A stretch of 64,000 nucleotides of DNA, from the NCBI GenBank assembly GCA_031460505.1, contig JAVKTT010000004.1, forward strand, positions 186,001-250,000, written 5' to 3'. Under the pieces are notes generated by a model. The model worked only from the letters and a program-made list of their open reading frames with translations, made no database searches and was not told where the DNA came from. The stretch is from JAAYTL01 sp031460505 (lineage in GTDB: Bacteria; Bacillota; Clostridia; Tissierellales; Tissierellaceae). Numbering within the stretch: position 1 is the stretch's first letter; each line of letters begins with the position of its first letter. The translations under genes and the position numbers were made by a program. This document shows, one piece after another, positions 1 through 8,248 of this stretch.

Positions 1-102
1 TAAAATAACCACAAATAAAATTTCTTCTATAAAGCATATACATATGATTGCTACAGAAATTCTTGTGTTAAAAATTTACTTCCGAATTAAAGCTGCAACC
101 TT

Positions 103-131
103 ATTGTACCACTACTTGCAACGTTTTGCAA
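103..131 (-). promoter_or_regulatory. Promoter for a gene beyond the left edge, with overlapping dyad
   Basis: Read on the minus strand, TTGCAA (126-131) and TACAAT (103-108) are separated by 17 bases, a good sigma-A spacing. The -35 lies inside an inverted repeat of two TTGCAA arms with a four-base centre (116-131), so a repressor could cover it. The promoter faces off the left end of the window, and its target gene is not visible. No gene is seen in bases 1-171. Confidence 0.45.
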
Positions 132-171
132 GGGAATTTTTAGATTTTTTGTAATTTTGTAATATAATCAA

Positions 172-648
172 TTAGTCTTTTAATAGTGTTTCTTTAGTCC
201 TTTTTTCCATAAGTTTTTTGTAGTCCACTATATGTCTTTCATATTCTGTATCCATTAATGGTGAAGAAAATATAAAATCAGCAGTTGCTCTGTTATTTGC
301 TACAGGTACATCATATAGTACTGCGATCCTAAGTAATGCTTTTACATCTGGATCATGAGGTTGAGCTTCTAAAGGATCCCAAAAGAATATAATTACATCT
401 ATATCTCCTTCAGCTATCCTTGAACCGATTTGTTGGTCTCCACCTAAAGGACCAGATTTATATGCTCTGACAGGTAATTCAACAGTTTCAGCTATTAATT
501 TAGCAGTAGTCCCTGTACCACATAAGAAGTGTTTTTTAAGTTTGTCTTTGTTTTCATCAACCCATTCAATCAATTCTTTTTTCATATTATCATGGGCTAC
601 TAAAGCTATACGTTTTTGTAAATTCATCTTTGATGCCATATATTCCAT
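172..648 (-). CDS. mgsA: Methylglyoxal synthase
   Basis: Converts dihydroxyacetone phosphate to methylglyoxal and phosphate in the cytoplasm, a bypass of lower glycolysis that relieves phosphosugar stress. The 158-residue protein is the usual family length (about 130-155). It shows the HDNMKKELIEWV start region, the GTTAKLI phosphate-binding loop, GPLGGDQQIG carrying the catalytic Asp, FFWDPL and QPHDPDVKAL with the conserved His. The start is set by a GGAGG nine bases upstream, although in-frame Met codons at residues 4 and 8 are alternatives. It lies 64 bases downstream of ftsH on the same strand and could be cotranscribed. No terminator is obvious after it. Confidence 0.93.
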   Translation of the reverse strand: MEYMASKMNLQKRIALVAHDNMKKELIEWVDENKDKLKKHFLCGTGTTAKLIAETVELPVRAYKSGPLGGDQQIGSRIAEGDIDVIIFFWDPLEAQPHDPDVKALLRIAVLYDVPVANNRATADFIFSSPLMDTEYERHIVDYKKLMEKRTKETLLKD

Positions 649-712
649 ATAATCTAGCCTCCATACAATGCTTAGTTCTTCTTATATAATACCATATTAT
701 CTACAAGATAGA

Positions 713-2524
713 TTAATTATTTAGAATCTCCATAAACTTTTCACCAGTAATAGTTTCCATTTCTAATAGATGATTAGAAAGCTCTGTTAGCTTAGCTCTG
801 TTATCTTGAAGAAGTTCTATTGCCTTTTTGTGTGCAGCTTTAATTATGCTTAATACTTCAACATCTATTTTAGATGATGTTTCTGGTGAACATGCTAAGG
901 ATGAATCTCCACCTAGATATTGGTTTGTAACAGTTTCTAATGCCATCATATCAAAGTTTTCGCTCATGCCATATCTTGTTACCATTGCCTTAGCAATTTT
1001 TGTTGCTTGCTCAATATCGTTGCTTGCACCCGTTGTAATAGAACCAAATACTACTTCTTCCGCAGCTCTACCTCCGCATATTGTAACTATCTTATTAAAT
1101 AACTCTTCCTTAGATAATAATACACTTTCATCTTCAGGTACTTGCATAGTATATCCTAATGCGCCTGATGTTCTAGGTATTATGGTTATCTTATGAACTG
1201 GATCAGAATCAGTCTGTTTTGCAGCTACTAATGCATGGCCAATTTCGTGATATGCAACAATTCTCTTTTCTTTAGAAGAAATTACAGCACCTTTTCTTTG
1301 GTAGCCAGCGATAATTACTTCTACAGATTCTTCTAAATCCTCTTGATTTGTCTTGTCCCTATTATTTCTTACAGCTCTCAAAGCTGCCTCATTTACTATG
1401 TTTGCAAGTTCTGCCCCAGAAGCTCCTGCTGTTGCTCGAGCTATTTGTCTAAAATCTACATTACTTTCCATCTTGATCTTTTTAGCATGAACCTTTAGTA
1501 TAGCTTCCCTACCACCTAAATCTGGGAGCTCAACTGGTATACGTCTGTCAAATCTACCCGGTCTTAGTAAGGCAGGATCTAGTGATTCAGGCCTATTTGT
1601 AGCAGCAAGAATTACCACACCTTGTTTACCATCAAAACCATCCATCTCAGTTAATAATTGATTCAGAGTTTGTTCTCTTTCATCATTACCACCTAGTCCT
1701 GCTCCATCCCTCTTCTTACCTATAGTATCAATTTCATCTATAAAAACTATACATGGAGCTTTTTCTTGAGCTTGTTTAAATAAATCTCTTACTTTAGCAG
1801 CTCCCATACCTACAAACATCTCTACGAACTCTGAACCTGAAATAGAGAAGAATGGTACATTAGCTTCACCAGCTACTGCTCTTGCTAATAAAGTCTTACC
1901 TGTTCCTGGAGGTCCAACTAGTAAAGCTCCCTTCGGCATAGTTGCACCTATCTCTTGGTATTTCTTAGGATTGTGTAAGAAATCAACAATTTCTTGTAAT
2001 GCTTCTTTAGCCTCATCTTGACCTGCTACATCATCAAATGTCTTTCCTGCTTGAGCAGGTACGTATACTTTGGCATTACTCTTTCCAAAGGACATGCCAC
2101 CCATTTTCTTTTGCATGTTACGTGATAATAGTTGTCCGAAAGCAAAGAATAATATTAATGGACTTAATCTAATAAGTAAATTAATTAATGGATGTACTTC
2201 TTCTGGTACTACTTTCCCAAAATTAGTAACCCCAGCTTCTAAAAGTCTATTTGTTAAATCCTGATCAGGCATTACCCCAGTTGTATAGACTTTATCGTCT
2301 CCTTCTTCTTTGGAGTTCAGAAATATTTGAGTGTCGGTTAATTCTACCTTTTCTACTTCCCCATTTTCTACCATCTTTAAAAATGTACCATAGTCAATTT
2401 CTTCTATTTGTGTCTCTAATATCTTTGGAAAGAAAAATGTGTTTAAAGCCATTACTACAAGTAATGCTACTATATAGTAAAAAATCAAGGGCTTCTTTGG
2501 TATATTGTTTTTGTCTTGTTTCAT
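713..2524 (-). CDS. ftsH: ATP-dependent zinc metalloprotease FtsH
   Basis: Membrane-anchored AAA+ protease that extracts and degrades membrane and short-lived soluble proteins. At 603 residues it has the family layout: a first membrane segment near residues 13-31, an extracytoplasmic domain to about 113, a second membrane segment near 114-131, an AAA module with Walker A GPPGTGKT (204-211), Walker B IVFIDEIDTIG and the SRH region with RPGRFDRR, then the zinc protease with HEIGH (about 427; most homologues have HEAGH). It is a little shorter at the C terminus than the B. subtilis enzyme. The neighbours, mgsA and a ferredoxin, give no functional hint. The Ile in HEIGH is conservative and the enzyme should be active. 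Confidence 0.96.
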   Translation of the reverse strand: MKQDKNNIPKKPLIFYYIVALLVVMALNTFFFPKILETQIEEIDYGTFLKMVENGEVEKVELTDTQIFLNSKEEGDDKVYTTGVMPDQDLTNRLLEAGVTNFGKVVPEEVHPLINLLIRLSPLILFFAFGQLLSRNMQKKMGGMSFGKSNAKVYVPAQAGKTFDDVAGQDEAKEALQEIVDFLHNPKKYQEIGATMPKGALLVGPPGTGKTLLARAVAGEANVPFFSISGSEFVEMFVGMGAAKVRDLFKQAQEKAPCIVFIDEIDTIGKKRDGAGLGGNDEREQTLNQLLTEMDGFDGKQGVVILAATNRPESLDPALLRPGRFDRRIPVELPDLGGREAILKVHAKKIKMESNVDFRQIARATAGASGAELANIVNEAALRAVRNNRDKTNQEDLEESVEVIIAGYQRKGAVISSKEKRIVAYHEIGHALVAAKQTDSDPVHKITIIPRTSGALGYTMQVPEDESVLLSKEELFNKIVTICGGRAAEEVVFGSITTGASNDIEQATKIAKAMVTRYGMSENFDMMALETVTNQYLGGDSSLACSPETSSKIDVEVLSIIKAAHKKAIELLQDNRAKLTELSNHLLEMETITGEKFMEILNN

Positions 2525-2652
2525 TTAATCCCCGCTTTCTTTATTAAAAAATTTATCCTATTATAACACTCTAATGTGAAATATTAGTGATTAATAATAC
2601 TTCAATTGTTATTTTGTTATAAAATAATCATAATTAGAATATACCCTAAATA

Positions 2653-2687
2653 CAAAAAAGAAACCCAGATTTTGAGTTTCTTTTTGT
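2653..2687 (-). terminator. Hairpin terminator after the ferredoxin gene
   Basis: An inverted repeat with arms around AAGAAAC and GTTTCTT flanked by A and T runs lies directly downstream of the ferredoxin stop. It would also work on the other strand. Confidence 0.75.
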
Positions 2688-2703
2688 ACATACTATTTAA
2701 GTA

Positions 2704-2895
2704 TTAGTCTTCAATTGAAATAGCATCAGTTGGACATGAGTCTGCAGCTTCTTGAGCTTCAGCTTCATTTTCAGCTGGTACTGGATCAGCTATTACTGTT
2801 GCTATGTCTTCATCATCCATTTCAAATACATCAGGGCAAATTGTTGTACATAATCCACAACCTATACATGCATCTCTATCGACAACTGCTTTCAT
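2704..2895 (-). CDS. Single-cluster [4Fe-4S] ferredoxin
   Basis: Small, acidic soluble electron carrier of 63 residues. Cluster ligands are C10, C13 and C16 (CIGCGLC) with C54 in SCPTDA. C20 of TICP is the leftover position of the second cluster found in eight-iron ferredoxins, and no second CxxCxxC set is present. It could serve the 2-oxoacid:ferredoxin oxidoreductase encoded at 52-54 kb, but nothing local proves a partner. It is a one-gene unit with its own promoter and terminator and a GGAGG ribosome binding site. Confidence 0.93.
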   Translation of the reverse strand: MKAVVDRDACIGCGLCTTICPDVFEMDDEDIATVIADPVPAENEAEAQEAADSCPTDAISIED

Positions 2896-2940
2896 TTGTA
2901 TCCCTCCATAAAATTAAAAAATATTGTACTTTACATCCAC

Positions 2941-2969
2941 ATTATAGTTCTTTGTATATATAAAATCAA
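2941..2969 (-). promoter_or_regulatory. Promoter of the ferredoxin gene
   Basis: On the minus strand TTGATT (2964-2969) and a perfect TATAAT (2941-2946) are separated by 17 bases, about 45 bases upstream of the ferredoxin start. Confidence 0.6.
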
Positions 2970-3042
2970 TAACATTTTTGCTTTGTTCAATATTATTTCA
3001 ATTATTAATAAAAGTATACACAAATTGATTAATCAATAACTG

Positions 3043-3747
3043 TTAACCGCCAAGATATGCTTTTTGAACAAGTTCGTTATCTAATAACTCAGAAGCTGTT
3101 CCTTCTAATTCAATATTACCATTTTTTATTATATACGCTCTATCAGCACATTGTAACGCCATTTTTGCATTCTGTTCAACTAATAGTACTGTTGTACCTT
3201 GACTATTAATATTTTTTATTATGTCAAAGATTTCATTTACAATGATTGGTGCTAATCCCATAGATGGCTCATCAAGTAACAGTAATCTAGGTTTTGCTAA
3301 GAGTGCACGACCGATAGCTAGCATCTGTTGTTCTCCACCTGATAAGTTAATTGAATTTTGGGCTCTTCTTTCATAAAGTATTGGGAACAGCTCAAATACT
3401 TTTTTAATATCTTTATTTACTTGCACTTTATCTACTCTTGTATAAGCCCCAACTTCCAGATTTTCTAAAACTGACATTGTAGAAAACACTCTTCTACCTT
3501 CTGGAACATGAGAAATACCCATCCTAACAATTTCAGATGCATGTTTTTTTGTAATATTTTGACCTTCAAATAAAATCTCACCTGATTTTGCTTTTTCTAG
3601 ACCTGATATGGTTCTTAGGGTTGTAGTCTTACCTGAACCATTAGAGCCAATAAGAGTAACTATTTCTCCATTATTAACTTTTAAACTAACATCTTTTAAA
3701 GCATGTATACCACCATAAAATACATTTAAATTCTTTAATTCTAGCAA
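3043..3747 (-). CDS. livF: Branched-chain amino acid ABC transporter, ATPase LivF
   Basis: Second ATPase of a LIV-type importer (234 residues, the family length). It shows Walker A GSNGSGKTT (about 34-42), the LSGGEQQML signature near residue 134 and Walker B LLLLDEPS. The early HVPEGRRVF stretch is typical of LivF. The start is TTG, placed by a GGAGGTG ribosome binding site that overlaps the end of livG, so translation is probably coupled. It is the last gene of the liv operon. An AT-rich dyad follows it, but there is no convincing terminator. Confidence 0.93.
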   Translation of the reverse strand: MLELKNLNVFYGGIHALKDVSLKVNNGEIVTLIGSNGSGKTTTLRTISGLEKAKSGEILFEGQNITKKHASEIVRMGISHVPEGRRVFSTMSVLENLEVGAYTRVDKVQVNKDIKKVFELFPILYERRAQNSINLSGGEQQMLAIGRALLAKPRLLLLDEPSMGLAPIIVNEIFDIIKNINSQGTTVLLVEQNAKMALQCADRAYIIKNGNIELEGTASELLDNELVQKAYLGG

Positions 3748-3750
3748 AAA

Positions 3751-4521
3751 CTACTCACCTCCAAGATATGCCTTTATAACTTTTGGATTATGTTGTATTT
3801 CTTCAGGACACCCATGAGCTAATAATGTACCATAATTAAATACAAATATATCATCACATAAATCCATTACTAAGGACATATCATGTTCTATTAAAATGAC
3901 TGTTAAGTCATATTCTTCTCTAATCCATTTGATAAGTTGCGTAAGTTCTTTAGTTTCTTGTGGATTCATACCTGCTGCAGGCTCATCCAATAATAATAAC
4001 TTTGGTTTAGAAGCCAAAGCTCTAGCTATTTCGACTCTTCTTTGATCTCCATATGGAAGATTCTTTGCTAGTATATCCTTCTTATCATACAAATTAAACG
4101 CTTTTAATGTTTCTATTACATCTTCATAGGCTTTTTCTTCATATTTGAAGTATTTTGGTAATCTAAACAATGAAGTAAATAGGTTATATTTGAAATTATT
4201 ATGATAACCTATCAAAACATTATCTAATACTGTCATATCTTTGAATAATCTTATATTTTGGAAAGTCCTTGCAACACCATATTCTACCATCTTTGATGGC
4301 TTAAAATTACAAGCTGATACTTCTCTTTTTAGTTTATATACTATATCACCAGATGTAGGACTATAGATACCTGTTAATAGGTTAAAGAATGTAGTTTTGC
4401 CAGCACCATTTGGTCCTATTAGTCCTACAATTTGACCTTCTTCTATCTTCATATTAATATTTGATACGGCTTTAACACCACCAAATGATTTATATAAATT
4501 ATTTACTACTAGCATTTCCAT
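3751..4521 (-). CDS. livG: Branched-chain amino acid ABC transporter, ATPase LivG
   Basis: First ATPase of the LIV importer, about 256 residues. It has Walker A GPNGAGKTT, the LivG-type ARTFQNIRLF Q-loop region, a variant signature LPYGDQRRVEIARAL and Walker B LLLLDEPAAGMNP. I place the start at the ATG at 4521, nine bases after AGGAGG. A GTG at 4530 lies directly against the Shine-Dalgarno and is a poor start. The gene overlaps the 3' end of livM, so the two are translationally coupled. Confidence 0.93.
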   Translation of the reverse strand: MEMLVVNNLYKSFGGVKAVSNINMKIEEGQIVGLIGPNGAGKTTFFNLLTGIYSPTSGDIVYKLKREVSACNFKPSKMVEYGVARTFQNIRLFKDMTVLDNVLIGYHNNFKYNLFTSLFRLPKYFKYEEKAYEDVIETLKAFNLYDKKDILAKNLPYGDQRRVEIARALASKPKLLLLDEPAAGMNPQETKELTQLIKWIREEYDLTVILIEHDMSLVMDLCDDIFVFNYGTLLAHGCPEEIQHNPKVIKAYLGGE

Positions 4522-5449
4522 TAAATACACCCTCCTTATTAAACAGTTTAAACTCCTTATCTCCCATCAGACCTTGTGGTCTATATACCATTATTAAAAA
4601 TAATACAACTGCATAGATAACCATTCTTAGTTCTGGTAAACTTTGTAAGAATACTGATATTATGGAAAGAACTATTGCACCGACAACTGATCCAGTAATA
4701 CTTCCCATACCACCAAATACTACTATAACTAAAATATCAATTGACTTCATAAATCCAAATGAATCTGGTTTTATAAAGAAGAAATAATTTGCATGTAATG
4801 CTCCTGCAATACCTGCTAAAAGAGCTCCTATAGTAAAAACTAATATCTTATAATAAGTTGTATTTACTCCCATGGCTTCTGCAGCTATTTCATCTTCCCT
4901 TATGGATATACATGCCCTACCGTGATAGGAATTTACAAAATTGTGAGCGATGGCTATGGTTCCTATAACTGAAAAATATAACCAAGACCAGTTAGTATAT
5001 TGAGGTATATCATTTAGCCCAATAGCTCCTCCAATATAATCATTGTTAAGGCCTATTATTTTAATAATTTCAGCAAATCCTAGAGTTGCTATTGCTAAAT
5101 AATCACCCTTTAATCTCAATGTAGGTACGCCTATTAATATCCCCGCAACTGCTGCAGCTAACGCTGCTGCTATTATTCCAACTATAAAAGGCTGACCAAG
5201 CTTTGCTGTTAATATACCAGATGCATAAGCTCCAACTGACATAAATGCTGCATGGCCTAATGAAAACTGACCAGTAAAACCAGTTATTAGATTCAATCCA
5301 ATCGCTAAAATTATATTTACACCAATTACTACCATATTTAATTGAATGTATGAATCAATAATTCCCATATTCATTAGAATTCCAACTACAAAGTACACAA
5401 CTAGAATTAATGCTATTAAAATTAGATTTTTTTTGCTAAATAATTTCAT
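4499..5449 (-). CDS. livM: Branched-chain amino acid ABC transporter, permease LivM
   Basis: Polytopic permease of about 316 residues. It has the family hallmark GLNLITGFTGQFSLGHAAFM near residue 50, a GDYLAIATLGFAEI segment and a C-terminal YRPQGLMGDKEF tail. I choose the ATG at 5449 (MKLFSKKN) because an AAGGAG lies nine bases upstream. The longer frame that begins at 5491 would overlap livH and place its first codons on the Shine-Dalgarno. It pairs with LivH to form the membrane channel. Confidence 0.92.
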   Translation of the reverse strand: MKLFSKKNLILIALILVVYFVVGILMNMGIIDSYIQLNMVVIGVNIILAIGLNLITGFTGQFSLGHAAFMSVGAYASGILTAKLGQPFIVGIIAAALAAAVAGILIGVPTLRLKGDYLAIATLGFAEIIKIIGLNNDYIGGAIGLNDIPQYTNWSWLYFSVIGTIAIAHNFVNSYHGRACISIREDEIAAEAMGVNTTYYKILVFTIGALLAGIAGALHANYFFFIKPDSFGFMKSIDILVIVVFGGMGSITGSVVGAIVLSIISVFLQSLPELRMVIYAVVLFLIMVYRPQGLMGDKEFKLFNKEGVFNGNASSK

Positions 5450-5462
5450 GCCACTCATCTCC

Positions 5463-6365
5463 TTACACCTTTTCCTTTGCATTAAGCCCAAATATTCCAG
5501 TAGGTTTAACTAAAAGGATGACTATCAAAATGGCAAATGCTACTGCATCTTTATATAAGGAACCACCCATTGCACTAACGGATGTTTCAGTAATACCTAA
5601 TAGGAATCCACCAAAAACAGCTCCTGGAATATATCCTATTCCTCCAATTACTGCAGCAATAAAAGCCTTAAGCCCTGGTCCTGCACCCATTAAAGGGTTT
5701 ATAGTATTGTAATATGTTCCTACAAGGACTCCTGCTGCTCCTGCCAATGCTGAACCTATGGCAAATGTATATGATATTGTCTTGTTCATGTCTATTCCCA
5801 TTAACTCAGATGCATCTCTATCAAGAGCTACTGCTCTCATAGCTTTTCCAACCTTTGTTTTGTAAACTACATATTGCAATAAAACCATTAATACTATAGT
5901 AACTACTAAAATATAGATGTTTTTAATATCAATTACTGCTCCAGTACCAAATATGTTAATTTGATCATTTGGTAATATATCTGGGTAAGTTCTTGTTTCG
6001 GGTCCTACAAAATACATCATTCCATATTGTAAAAATAATGAAACACTGATTGCAGTAATTAAAGCTGCTATTCTTGTAGAGTTTCGTATAGGTTTATATG
6101 CGACTTTTTCAACTAACACACCTAATAAGCTACAAATAATCATCGAAAGAATAAGTGCTGGGAAAAAACCTAAATTTAAGTATGTTGTTAAAAATAAGCC
6201 AACATAAGCTCCAACCATATATATCTCACCATGAGCAAAATTTATTAATTTTATTATTCCATAAACCATTGTATATCCAAGAGCAATAAGTGCATATATA
6301 CTACCTAGAGATACTCCATTTACTATCTGTTGTAAAATCTGTTCCATTATTATCACTCCATCCAA
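5463..6365 (-). CDS. livH: Branched-chain amino acid ABC transporter, permease LivH
   Basis: Polytopic permease of about 300 residues with the LivH signatures VNGVSLGSIYALIALGYTMV and INFAHGEIYMVGAY near the N terminus and GLKAFIAAVIGGIG in the last third. The first six residues (MDGVII) may not be translated: an internal Met at residue 7 (MEQILQQ) is an equally good start and follows a GGAGTGATAA stretch. It lies 63 bases after livK, with a compact hairpin between them. Confidence 0.92.
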   Translation of the reverse strand: MDGVIIMEQILQQIVNGVSLGSIYALIALGYTMVYGIIKLINFAHGEIYMVGAYVGLFLTTYLNLGFFPALILSMIICSLLGVLVEKVAYKPIRNSTRIAALITAISVSLFLQYGMMYFVGPETRTYPDILPNDQINIFGTGAVIDIKNIYILVVTIVLMVLLQYVVYKTKVGKAMRAVALDRDASELMGIDMNKTISYTFAIGSALAGAAGVLVGTYYNTINPLMGAGPGLKAFIAAVIGGIGYIPGAVFGGFLLGITETSVSAMGGSLYKDAVAFAILIVILLVKPTGIFGLNAKEKV

Positions 6366-6397
6366 TTACACGTCAATTATTACTATCATAGGGTTTA

Positions 6398-6416
6398 GGT
6401 GGAGCTAAGCTCCACC
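6398..6416 (-). other. Intercistronic hairpin between livK and livH
   Basis: GGTGGAGC and GCTCCACC arms form a near-perfect dyad with a very short loop and no T run. It is therefore unlikely to be a full terminator. A hairpin 3' of a binding-protein gene often stabilises the upstream mRNA, so the binding protein may be made in excess over the permeases. That function is inferred. Confidence 0.5.
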
Positions 6417-6428
6417 ATTCATCAATTT

Positions 6429-7607
6429 TTATGGTTCTAATTTTTTCAAGAAAGTTGGTTGACCATCAACTAATTCAAGAATTGTTACTGCTTTTATTGG
6501 GTTGTGGTTTTCATCAATTGATAATGTACCTGTAATTCCTTTGAAATCAACTGTTGCTGCCATAGCATCTTTTATTTTTTCAGGAGTTGCTTCTCCTGCT
6601 CTTTCTACTGCATCTGCAAAGAAGTATCCTAAATCATATCCTAAAGCGTGGAATGCACCAGCTTCTTTACCATATTTTGCACTGAAAGCTTCTCTGAATG
6701 CTACTACTTCTTCTGCAGTATCCATTGGTGAATAGTGGTTTGAATAGTAAACATCATTTAATGCTGCTGCTCCAGCTAAGTCAACTATCTTAGGAGAGTC
6801 ATATCCATCTCCACCTAGTACTGGTACATTTAGTCCTAATTCTCTGGCTTGTTTAATAATAAGTCCTACTTCTTCATAATATCCTGGTACTAATAATACA
6901 TCAGGGTTAGCAGCTTTTATATTTGTTAAGACTGCTTTAAAGTCAGTTTCTTTTGATTGGTAAGCTTCTTCAGATACAACTGTACCACCTAATTTTGCAT
7001 ATTCATCTTTAAAGTTTGAAGTAATACCTTTACTATAATCACTTGTATTTTCAGTTAAGATTGCTGCTTTTTTTAAATATAAATCATTGTAAGCAAAGTT
7101 TGCCATAGTGATACCTTGATATGAATCACTGAAACAAGTCTTAAAGATATATTCTCTAACATTTCCATTGCTATCAATTGTAACATCGTCAGCTGTTGCA
7201 GAAGCTGATACTAGAGGTACTTTATTTTGTGAAGCTATCGGAATAGCACCCTTTGTGTTTCCTGAAGTAGCAGGTCCTAATATAGTTACTACATTATCTC
7301 TAGTAATTAATCTAGTAGCTACGTTAGCAGATTCTGTACTATCTGATGTATTATCCATTTTAACTACTTCAATTTGTTTTCCTAATATCCCACCATTAGC
7401 ATTGATTTCTTCTAGTGCCATTTCTACACCAGTAGATAAATCAGTACCATAACTTGCAACATTACCTGATAACTCATAGTTCAAGCCTACTTTGATTGTA
7501 TCCGCATCAGCTGAACCTCCATTATTTGATCCTGAAGTACATCCTATAAGGAAACTTGCCATCATTACTGCTACTATCATTAAAGACATTATCTTTGTTT
7601 TTTTCAT
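6429..7607 (-). CDS. livK: Branched-chain amino acid ABC transporter, binding lipoprotein
   Basis: Extracellular substrate-binding lipoprotein of 392 residues and the first gene of the liv operon. A Lys-rich start and hydrophobic core end in the lipobox FLIGC (Cys23), so the protein is lipid-anchored outside the membrane. The mature part is a type I periplasmic binding fold (LivJ/LivK, PF13458 type): IKVGLNYELSGNVASYG, the GPATSGNTKGAIPIA ligand loop and SASATADD. Ligand specificity cannot be read directly, but a leucine-type T-box ahead of the operon supports branched-chain amino acids. The ribosome binding site is GGGAG. Confidence 0.93.
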   Translation of the reverse strand: MKKTKIMSLMIVAVMMASFLIGCTSGSNNGGSADADTIKVGLNYELSGNVASYGTDLSTGVEMALEEINANGGILGKQIEVVKMDNTSDSTESANVATRLITRDNVVTILGPATSGNTKGAIPIASQNKVPLVSASATADDVTIDSNGNVREYIFKTCFSDSYQGITMANFAYNDLYLKKAAILTENTSDYSKGITSNFKDEYAKLGGTVVSEEAYQSKETDFKAVLTNIKAANPDVLLVPGYYEEVGLIIKQARELGLNVPVLGGDGYDSPKIVDLAGAAALNDVYYSNHYSPMDTAEEVVAFREAFSAKYGKEAGAFHALGYDLGYFFADAVERAGEATPEKIKDAMAATVDFKGITGTLSIDENHNPIKAVTILELVDGQPTFLKKLEP

Positions 7608-7710
7608 TTATAAACACTCCCTCTTTTATTTTTTTTGGTTCCTAATAATTTATAAAATATAATTGCAATGTCACTAGTTATAAATACAACCACCCCCGAA
7701 AAATTATATA

Positions 7711-8016
7711 ATAAAAGCCTCTATCACATATTTTTAAATATATAATAGAGGCGCGTTAGCACGTTACCACTCTAGTTTTAGTATCTTCACAGATACTAAC
7801 TCAATAGGTTCAAATTAAACCATTGCCCTGTAATGTAGGCTAACATCATAACTTACTATAGTTCAGCTATGCAACTCAGAAGTGAGCATTGTCTATCATA
7901 CATAATACTGGCTCACACCATACCCAGCTCGCTGAATTTTGTAACATTGATAGTTTTATCTTCATCATTGTTTTTAATCTTTTTTCTATAATTTTTTAAT
8001 TTCGAAATTAATTAAT
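7711..8016 (-). ncRNA. T-box leader, probable leucine specifier (CUC)
   Basis: The minus-strand leader upstream of livK has T-box parts in order: a stem I apical segment GAGCTGG...GGTGTGAGCC, a specifier region CTC-ACTTCTGAGT (codon complement at 7884-7886), a variant T-box AGAGTGGTAACG (near 7764-7775) and a terminator stem CCTCTAT/ATAGAGG followed by TTTTATTATA (7711-7752). Codon plus A plus four bases plus UGAG matches the spacing in the well-studied glyQS T-box. The UGGU pairs with an ACCA acceptor end, as expected for tRNA-Leu. Uncharged tRNA-Leu should raise liv expression. The T-box core departs from AGGGTGGTACCGCG. Confidence 0.88.
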
Positions 8017-8023
8017 TTCTATT

Positions 8024-8052
8024 ACTTTAACACCCTAAAGGAACTTTGTCAA
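8024..8052 (-). promoter_or_regulatory. Promoter of the T-box/liv operon
   Basis: A perfect TTGACA (8047-8052) and TAAAGT (8024-8029), 17 bases apart on the minus strand, put the start of transcription near 8017, just ahead of the T-box. Between here and the plus-strand gene at 8249 only AT-rich sequence and a short dyad (8161-8178) are seen. Confidence 0.65.
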
Positions 8053-8160
8053 CACTTTTTTAAAAGATTTTCAAAATTCTTTCAAACAATTGAAAAGACA
8101 ACGTTTTCTTTGTGTTTTTGTTGTCATGTTTTTATATTTTTTAGAATTGCACACTATTTT

Positions 8161-8178
8161 ATAAAGTCATTACTTTAT
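8161..8178 (+). promoter_or_regulatory. Inverted repeat upstream of the FAD/Rieske gene
   Basis: ATAAAGT and ACTTTAT form perfect 7-base arms around CATT, about 70 bases before the start of the FAD/Rieske oxidoreductase gene. It could be an operator. No regulator is linked to it. Confidence 0.3.
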
Positions 8179-8248
8179 AGGATTTATTAGTATATTTATA
8201 TAAATATGGTAGATGCTAATTATAATTAATATTTACCGGAGGATTAAA

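Noticed and set aside
116..131. CcpA cre site
   Set aside because: The CG is displaced by one base from the cre consensus, so the match is not convincing.
828..1196. Plus-strand open frame of 122 residues inside ftsH
   Set aside because: It is antisense to a strongly conserved gene, has no ribosome binding site and encodes no recognisable domain.
4522..4530. GTG at 4530 as the livG start
   Set aside because: It lies directly against the AGGAGG. The ATG at 4521 has normal nine-base spacing.
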